This document shows positions 1 through 3,816 of a stretch of DNA of 5,944 nt, in pieces. How positions within the stretch are numbered: position 1 is the stretch's first letter; each line of letters opens with the position of its first letter. This DNA comes from JBBRHH01 sp038222915 (GTDB lineage Bacteria > Planctomycetota > Phycisphaerae > Tepidisphaerales > Tepidisphaeraceae): the NCBI GenBank assembly GCA_038222915.1, contig JBBRHH010000399.1, forward strand, positions 1 through 5,944, read 5' to 3'. Position numbers and translations under genes: made by a program. The notes under the pieces are model-generated. The model was not told where the DNA came from, made no database searches, and saw nothing but the letters and a program-made list of their open reading frames with translations.

Positions 1-50
1 GGGTCAGCTTCTCCCAGAACAATCAATCGCCGCCGCTCTTTCAAGCTCAT
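1..50 (-). CDS. Transposase, N-terminal 16 codons only (partial)
   Basis: Reading the minus strand from ATG at 50-48 gives MSLKERRRLIVLGEAD before the window ends. Short basic openings of the type 'M(S/T)xKExxRLxVLxxV' are typical of the helix-turn-helix start of ISNCY/IS481-like transposases, which continue with a 'AARxLGxSxRQxKR' helix and then a DDE integrase core; neither part is visible here. A GGAG sequence (59-62 on the plus strand, read in reverse) sits 8 nt before this ATG and supports this start. An in-frame ATG at 65-63 is a weaker alternative that would add five residues. With only 16 residues, the identification depends heavily on the adjacent repeats, and whether the gene is intact is unknown. 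Confidence 0.5.
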   Translation of the reverse strand, partial: MSLKERRRLIVLGEAD

Positions 51-90
51 CGTCAATACTCCCATCGCCCTGGAATAACCCAAAGCACAT

Positions 91-135
91 GAGGACATTT
101 CTATTGCGATAAGAAGAGGACATTTCTACTGCGAT
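91..135. repeat. Two direct 20-bp repeats in IS end (putative transposase binding sites)
   Basis: Unit 1 at 91-110 reads GAGGACATTTCTATTGCGAT. Unit 2 at 116-135 is identical except for one T-to-C change at its 14th base. The units are spaced 25 bp start to start, about two and a half helical turns. Multiple subterminal direct repeats next to the tip are common transposase binding sites in IS elements with integrase-type transposases. The role is inferred from that pattern; the repeat itself is seen directly. Confidence 0.75.
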
Positions 136-147
136 ACAACACTTCTG

Positions 148-1308
148 GTGCAGGGTGATGTGAAAACAAGCTATGTCGCGGCTCGACAGCGATTGAAATG
201 CGGGGATGATGTTTGGATGCTTTCCCGTTGTCGTGCAGTGCTTGAGTCAGGGCTTCGTGACGGCCGGCACATTGGTGCCCAGCTTTATGTTTCGCTCAAT
301 GGCGAGGTTGTTGAAGACTCGGCCATAGGCGAATCCCGGCCCGGCGTCGCGATGACGCCCCAGACGATCATGCTCTGGCTTTCAGCGGGAAAGCCAATCG
401 TGGCGGTGGGGATAGCGATATTGTGGGAGCGGGGCCTGCTGCAGTTGGACGATCTCGTGACGCGGCACATTCCGGAGTTCGCGGCCAACGGCAAGGGTGC
501 AGTCACCATCCGGCATATTCTCACGCATACAGCCGGATTTCGCGGTGGCGAAACCGGCTGGCCTGATCATTCCTGGGATGAAATCATCGGGCGGGTTATC
601 AATCTTCGCCAGGAGCCAAGCTGGACGCCGGGCAAAAAAGCGGGCTATCACCTGCACACAAGCTGGTTTGTCCTCGCGGAGTTGATCCGGCGACTGGATG
701 GCCGGGATTTTGCACAGTTCATGCGCGAGGAGATTTTTGCACCGCTGGGCATGAACAATTCCTTCTTTGCGGTGACCGCCGCAGAATATGCCGCGTTCGG
801 CAATCGCCTGGGAATCATGCACAACACTGAGAAGGGAGCAGCGGTTGCCACGACGCTTGATTCACAAGCCTCTTGCACTGTGGCCCGTCCCGGCGGCGGA
901 GCCCACGGGCCGGCGCGCGAGCTTGGGCGTTTTTACGAGATGATGCTCGGCCATGGGCAGCTGGAAGCCGCGCGCATCTTGTTGCCACAGACGGTTGAGG
1001 CGATGGTATCGCGGCATCGCACTGGCATGTACGACAATACCTTCAAGCATGTGATGGATTGGGGACTGGGCTTCATGGTCAATTCGCCTGCGCCGGACGC
1101 GCACATGCCGTACGGCTTTGGACCATACGCATCCCCGCGAGCGTTTGGGCATGGGGGCGCGATGTCGACGGGTGGTCTGGCGGATCCAGAGCACGGCCTC
1201 GTCACGGCCTACATCCTCAATGGGATGGCCGGAGAAGCACGGCACCAGGAGCGGGTGCAGGCCCTGACAGCCGCGATCTACGAGGATCTTGGTTTGAGTA
1301 AGGTCTGA
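148..1308 (+). CDS. Serine hydrolase, class C beta-lactamase/EstB esterase family
   Basis: A 386-residue protein (from GTG at 148) of the beta-lactamase/penicillin-binding-protein fold. These enzymes use an acylated serine to hydrolyse esters, amides or beta-lactams; the substrate cannot be told from the sequence. The nucleophile box is SAGK at residues 79-82 (S79, K82). It is followed by the family's LTHTAGF stretch at 125-131, a probable catalytic Y167 in GYHLH, where the usual Y-x-N has no Asn, and HGG at 335-337 in place of the KTG box, then GGLADPEHGL. No signal peptide is evident, so it is probably cytoplasmic. The start is uncertain: GTG 148 lies only 7 bp outside the IS end, GTG 160 is possible, and ATG 217 (residue 24, with GGGGA about 10 nt upstream) begins just before the conserved 'LESGLRDGRHIGAQLYVS' segment. 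It is convergent with the next gene, with a 33-bp gap and no obvious terminator. Confidence 0.9.
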   Translation: MQGDVKTSYVAARQRLKCGDDVWMLSRCRAVLESGLRDGRHIGAQLYVSLNGEVVEDSAIGESRPGVAMTPQTIMLWLSAGKPIVAVGIAILWERGLLQLDDLVTRHIPEFAANGKGAVTIRHILTHTAGFRGGETGWPDHSWDEIIGRVINLRQEPSWTPGKKAGYHLHTSWFVLAELIRRLDGRDFAQFMREEIFAPLGMNNSFFAVTAAEYAAFGNRLGIMHNTEKGAAVATTLDSQASCTVARPGGGAHGPARELGRFYEMMLGHGQLEAARILLPQTVEAMVSRHRTGMYDNTFKHVMDWGLGFMVNSPAPDAHMPYGFGPYASPRAFGHGGAMSTGGLADPEHGLVTAYILNGMAGEARHQERVQALTAAIYEDLGLSKV

Positions 1309-1341
1309 GCGGCCGCCCGGCTCCCCCGGTTCAATAGCGCG

Positions 1342-1848
1342 TTAATCTTCTACCTCGCCAAAGCTAAGCACGCCCCGGCTGCGCATCGCCTGCAGGTCGC
1401 GCAACTCCGGCTCATCAGTGCCAAAGAAATTGATCTCCCGGCCGGTCCCTTCGTCAATCGCGCGGCAGGTGAGCGCGTCGGCGATGCGTTTCAGGGCGGC
1501 AACGGCGTTGTCCCCGCCACGGACCGCGAGGCTGAGGTATTCGACCACGCCCGGCGCCCCCATGCACTGAATTTCGATGGAAAACCGTTCGCCTTCGAGC
1601 GATCCGCTGGTCCATTGCGAGGAAGCCATGCGATCGAATTCGGCGGGAAGTTCTTCGCGTTTCTTCAGAATGCTATCGCGGAGGCGGGCGATCGATTCTT
1701 CCATCATCGCCCGGGCATCATGGCCCTGCTGTTGGAAGACCACTTCCGGAAAAACCGATCGGATAGCCCCGATGACATCATCCAGCGAACCCAGTGGCTG
1801 ATCATTGGATTCGACGCTTCGCGGCACGAGTTGTACGTCCCATGACAT
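1342..1848 (-). CDS. Conserved hypothetical protein, 168 aa ('MSWDV' type)
   Basis: This minus-strand gene encodes 168 residues starting MSWDVQLVPRS. I do not recognise a named function. The opening 'MSWD(V/I)', the central 'PLGSLDDVIGAIRSVFP' and the C-terminal 'VRGGDNAVAALKRIADALTCRAIDEGTGREI' resemble small uncharacterised bacterial proteins that compare a residue position or sequence signal with a 'LxVRGGG...' strand followed by a helix and a 'D..TG' turn. No signal peptide, membrane segment or cysteine cluster is seen, so it is probably a soluble alpha/beta protein. The region from about residue 45 to 75 is charged and probably helical (EESIARLRDSILKKREELP). The start is well supported by GGGAG six nt upstream of ATG. 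It diverges from the zinc-ribbon gene and converges with the serine hydrolase, so it is transcribed alone. Its functional role is unknown. Confidence 0.8.
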   Translation of the reverse strand: MSWDVQLVPRSVESNDQPLGSLDDVIGAIRSVFPEVVFQQQGHDARAMMEESIARLRDSILKKREELPAEFDRMASSQWTSGSLEGERFSIEIQCMGAPGVVEYLSLAVRGGDNAVAALKRIADALTCRAIDEGTGREINFFGTDEPELRDLQAMRSRGVLSFGEVED

Positions 1849-1854
1849 CGCACG

Positions 1855-1859
1855 CTCCC
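1855..1859 (-). promoter_or_regulatory. Ribosome binding site of the 168-aa protein gene
   Basis: Read on the minus strand, GGGAG is followed by 6 nt and then the ATG at 1848. This fits Shine-Dalgarno spacing and fixes the start of the gene. Confidence 0.6.
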
Positions 1860-1887
1860 GGTTCGAGGACGGCGCGGTTCGGGGGGG

Positions 1888-1893
1888 ATTATA
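1888..1893 (-). promoter_or_regulatory. Putative -10 box (TATAAT) for the 168-aa protein gene
   Basis: The minus strand reads TATAAT, a perfect sigma-70 type -10 hexamer, about 40 nt before the ATG at 1848. A run of seven C residues (G7 on the plus strand, 1881-1887) follows it at about the expected transcription start. No good -35 hexamer is found 16-18 nt upstream, where the best candidates are ATATCG or CATATC. Planctomycete promoters may not follow the E. coli consensus closely. The plus strand of the same bases reads TATACA at 1890-1895, which could alternatively serve the rightward gene. Confidence 0.35.
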
Positions 1894-2008
1894 CAGATCG
1901 CAAATGAAGGCGATATGAGAAAATTCGGGAATCCGATCGTGCGCATTCCCACCCGGGGCAGACGCAGTTTCTTCTTTCCTTTGCCAAAGCCGCTCGCCGG
2001 TCTATCAT

Positions 2009-2012
2009 GGAG
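2009..2012 (+). promoter_or_regulatory. Ribosome binding site deciding the start at 2020
   Basis: GGAG at 2009-2012 lies 7 nt before ATG 2020. This favours 2020 over the in-frame upstream ATG at 1915, whose extra 35 residues precede the first zinc-ribbon motif and look like untranslated leader. Confidence 0.6.
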
Positions 2013-2019
2013 TTGGGTC

Positions 2020-2832
2020 ATGATCGTTTTCCCCTGCAAGACCTGCAAGACGCCACTGAGCGCTGAGGAATCTCAAGCGCACCAGATGGTTCGTTGCCCG
2101 ATGTGTGCGACCACGCTCAGGGTGCCCGACGCGGCCGGTGGACCACCTCCGTTAAGTGCACTGGACGAACTGGGAGCCGCGAACGCGGCGCGCCCCGGCG
2201 CCGGACATCAACATTACAACAATCAATTCGCGGGCATGCGATCGACCGGCCGGCGGTACGGTTTCAACTGCGGCTATTGCTCCTCGCGCCTGGAAGCAAC
2301 GGAATCGATGGCGGCACAGGAAGGCCAGTGTCCGACCTGCGGCAATCGGATCACGATTCCGATTCTCGACCGCTATGGGCGTTTGATCGACCCCAAGACC
2401 CGGCAGATCATCAAGCAGGACCCGCATCCCGTGCACGCCTACGCTGCGGCCGGCGATCGGGCTCCAAAGATCAATCGCGGGACGGACGGGAAACAGACCA
2501 TTCAATGTCCGCGTTGTTCCGGACAGAGCACGATCACATCGAACAACTGCAAATTGTGCGGCATGCCATTCACGATGGAAGGCACGACGGTGGAAGCGTC
2601 GGGCGCGAGCAACGGTTTCTGTGTAGCGTCGTTGGTGCTCGGCATCATCAGCCTTCCCGCATTCTGCACCGTGGTCGCACCGATCCTGGCAATCATTTTC
2701 GGTGCGATCGGGTACAGCCAGGTGAGCAAGAGCGGCTCAGAAGGCGGCGGCCGGGGAATGGCGATCGCGGGAATGATCTGCGGCGGCATCGGATGCCTGC
2801 TCGCCATGGGGATGTACTTCCACTGGATGTGA
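2020..2832 (+). CDS. Triple zinc-ribbon protein with C-terminal DUF4190-like membrane domain
   Basis: A 270-residue protein with three cysteine pair-of-pairs motifs: C6/C9 with C26/C29 (FPCKTCK...RCPMCATTLRVP, similar to MJ0042-type ribbons), C84/C87 with C104/C107 (FNCGYCSSRL...QCPTCGNRITIP), and a tighter C163/C166 with C177/C180. Each could bind one zinc ion. A Pro/Ala/Gly-rich linker (about 37-80) separates the first two. After the third ribbon come two hydrophobic segments, about residues 200-230 and 246-265, joined by a Gly-rich polar loop with GGRGMAIAG; this matches the DUF4190 pattern. The ribbons are therefore probably cytosolic or periplasmic appendages of an inner-membrane anchor. 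The function is unknown; such ribbons may bind protein or nucleic acid. An alternative start at 1915 would add 35 residues. It is probably co-transcribed with the lipoprotein gene 29 bp downstream. Confidence 0.85.
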   Translation: MIVFPCKTCKTPLSAEESQAHQMVRCPMCATTLRVPDAAGGPPPLSALDELGAANAARPGAGHQHYNNQFAGMRSTGRRYGFNCGYCSSRLEATESMAAQEGQCPTCGNRITIPILDRYGRLIDPKTRQIIKQDPHPVHAYAAAGDRAPKINRGTDGKQTIQCPRCSGQSTITSNNCKLCGMPFTMEGTTVEASGASNGFCVASLVLGIISLPAFCTVVAPILAIIFGAIGYSQVSKSGSEGGGRGMAIAGMICGGIGCLLAMGMYFHWM

Positions 2833-2850
2833 TCCGGTGGCTGATCAACG

Positions 2851-2856
2851 AAGGAG
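2851..2856 (+). promoter_or_regulatory. Strong ribosome binding site of the lipoprotein gene
   Basis: AAGGAG is followed by 5 nt and ATG 2862. This decides the start of the lipoprotein gene inside a reading frame that stays open much further upstream, overlapping the zinc-ribbon gene. Confidence 0.75.
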
Positions 2857-2861
2857 CGTTC

Positions 2862-3761
2862 ATGAGCGGCTTGATGTGTGGGGTCCGATTTTTTATTGTT
2901 CTTATATTTATTGCGAGCACCGGATTCGGATGCAGCAAGAAAGAGTCGGGCTCATCAACGGAGAGCAATTCCACGGACGGAGGTAAAGCGAGCAACACCC
3001 CAAAGTCGATGAGTAAGTCGGGTTATGCGACCGGGCACCTGACGACGGAAGACGGCAAGCCGATAGCCGCGTCCGGGGCGAAGCTATCCGTGTGGATCGA
3101 AGGCATCAGCAGCAAGAGCGGCGAAAAGCTGAACTATTCGCCGAAGATCAACGCGGACGGCTCGTACGAGCAGAAACTGGTGGACGGAACATATCACTTT
3201 GGCGGATCTCAAATTGATGTTCCATTCAACGGAAATCACTTTTTGTTCAAGCTGGAAGCAGTCGGGGACGATCGATCCGACCGCGAATCGGATAAGCCCA
3301 TCGTGCAGGATTATCTATGGAAATTGAAAGGATTGCGGGCCGGGCAGGATGCTGACGAGGCCAACTTTACGCATTGGTACGGGTGCAGCGTCACCATGCA
3401 ATTTCAGTTTTATCGAGAAGACATCAAGAAATCGATGTCGGCCGCGGCCAAGGGCACAAAGTGTGTATTCACCCTCACGCCAAAAGGGAAAATGGTCGAC
3501 GGCAGTGACGGAAAAGAACTGACGTTCACACGTGAATACGATCCTCTCCTGAACGGCCTGAAGAACAGCAACCTGCAGGACATTCCGCTGGGCGTTTACA
3601 ATGTCAAAGGCGAGGAAGTCGCGCCGGATGGGACGAAAACGCCGCTGTTGATCAAACAGGAATTTGCGAAATTCGGTGATTCGAGTGAGATCACCTTCGC
3701 ACCGGGCTCCAGCACCGGCGCGTGGCCAACACAGGTTGGCTTTACGCGGGCGGCCAACTGA
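2862..3761 (+). CDS. Putative lipoprotein with carboxypeptidase-regulatory-like beta domain
   Basis: A 299-residue protein. Residues 1-23 are a signal peptide: a short N-terminal region with R9, then the hydrophobic stretch FFIVLIFIAST. It ends at GFGC, with C24 as the likely lipidated cysteine, although the -3 position is Gly rather than the usual Leu, so the lipobox is atypical. Residues 25-50 are a Ser/Thr/Lys/Gly-rich tether. A beta domain follows at about 54-130 (GYATGHLTTEDGKPIA...INADGSYEQKLVDGTYHF), resembling carboxypeptidase-regulatory/transthyretin-like folds that many planctomycete surface lipoproteins carry. The rest (about 145-299) is not recognised; it contains C175 and C201, which could form a disulfide, and ends in a possible second beta domain. 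Its placement after the membrane-anchored zinc-ribbon protein suggests an envelope role. No enzyme motif is visible. The start is fixed by AAGGAG. Confidence 0.8.
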   Translation: MSGLMCGVRFFIVLIFIASTGFGCSKKESGSSTESNSTDGGKASNTPKSMSKSGYATGHLTTEDGKPIAASGAKLSVWIEGISSKSGEKLNYSPKINADGSYEQKLVDGTYHFGGSQIDVPFNGNHFLFKLEAVGDDRSDRESDKPIVQDYLWKLKGLRAGQDADEANFTHWYGCSVTMQFQFYREDIKKSMSAAAKGTKCVFTLTPKGKMVDGSDGKELTFTREYDPLLNGLKNSNLQDIPLGVYNVKGEEVAPDGTKTPLLIKQEFAKFGDSSEITFAPGSSTGAWPTQVGFTRAAN

Positions 3762-3816
3762 CCGCAAAAATGCATGGATCGTTGTTGGGGGTGTCTCACA
3801 GGGATATGGTCCGGCC

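Larger units (their letters stand above)
1..141 (-). mobile_element. End of an insertion sequence (ISNCY/IS481-like), truncated by window edge
   Basis: This is the left-over end of an insertion sequence whose body lies beyond the window start. Three signs support it. A minus-strand reading frame starting at 50 resembles the first residues of helix-turn-helix/DDE transposases. Two nearly identical 20-bp units with the core GGACATTTCTA lie between that start and the next gene. The outermost bases, read inward, are TGTTGTATCGCAG followed by TAGAAATGTCC, which resembles the subterminal AGAAATGTCC repeats I recall from integrase-type IS ends. The outer boundary is put at about 141 from this TGT...ACA tip. 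The target-site duplication cannot be checked because the other end is missing. The family name is inferred and could be wrong; the mobile nature is better supported than the family. Confidence 0.6.
1849..2019. promoter_or_regulatory. Divergent intergenic region (171 bp)
   Basis: This region separates the leftward 168-aa gene from the rightward zinc-ribbon gene and must carry both promoters. Visible in it are the minus-strand TATAAT (1888-1893), a G7 tract (1881-1887), and an inverted repeat GGGAAT/ATTCCC (1927-1932 and 1945-1950, 12-nt spacer) that might be an operator or a weak hairpin. No confident plus-strand promoter is found: TTGCCA (1981) and TATCAT (2003) have near-consensus spacing, but would start the transcript after the ribosome binding site of the gene. 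Confidence 0.4.

Noticed and set aside
382..822. Minus-strand reading frame of 146 codons across the serine hydrolase gene.
   Set aside because: It lies wholly inside the hydrolase, whose catalytic motifs are clear; the composition looks like a GC-rich shadow with no recognised motif.
1306..1341. GC-rich gap between convergent genes as a rho-independent terminator.
   Set aside because: Only a 4-bp GAGC/GCTC stem with a 9-nt loop and no T-tract can be drawn.
1981..2008. TTGCCA and TATCAT with 16-nt spacing as a promoter for the zinc-ribbon gene.
   Set aside because: Transcription would start around 2015, downstream of the GGAG at 2009-2012 that sets the 2020 start, so the mRNA would lack its ribosome binding site.
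2094..2861. A long plus-strand frame running through the zinc-ribbon gene into the lipoprotein gene, giving an apparent 555-residue protein.
   Set aside because: The upstream part is an Arg/His-rich shadow of the zinc-ribbon gene in another frame. The real lipoprotein starts at 2862 with AAGGAG and a signal peptide.
3762..3816. 55-bp gap before addB as a promoter or terminator.
   Set aside because: No hairpin with a T-run and no convincing -35/-10 pair was seen; it could hold a non-consensus promoter, but nothing supports it.
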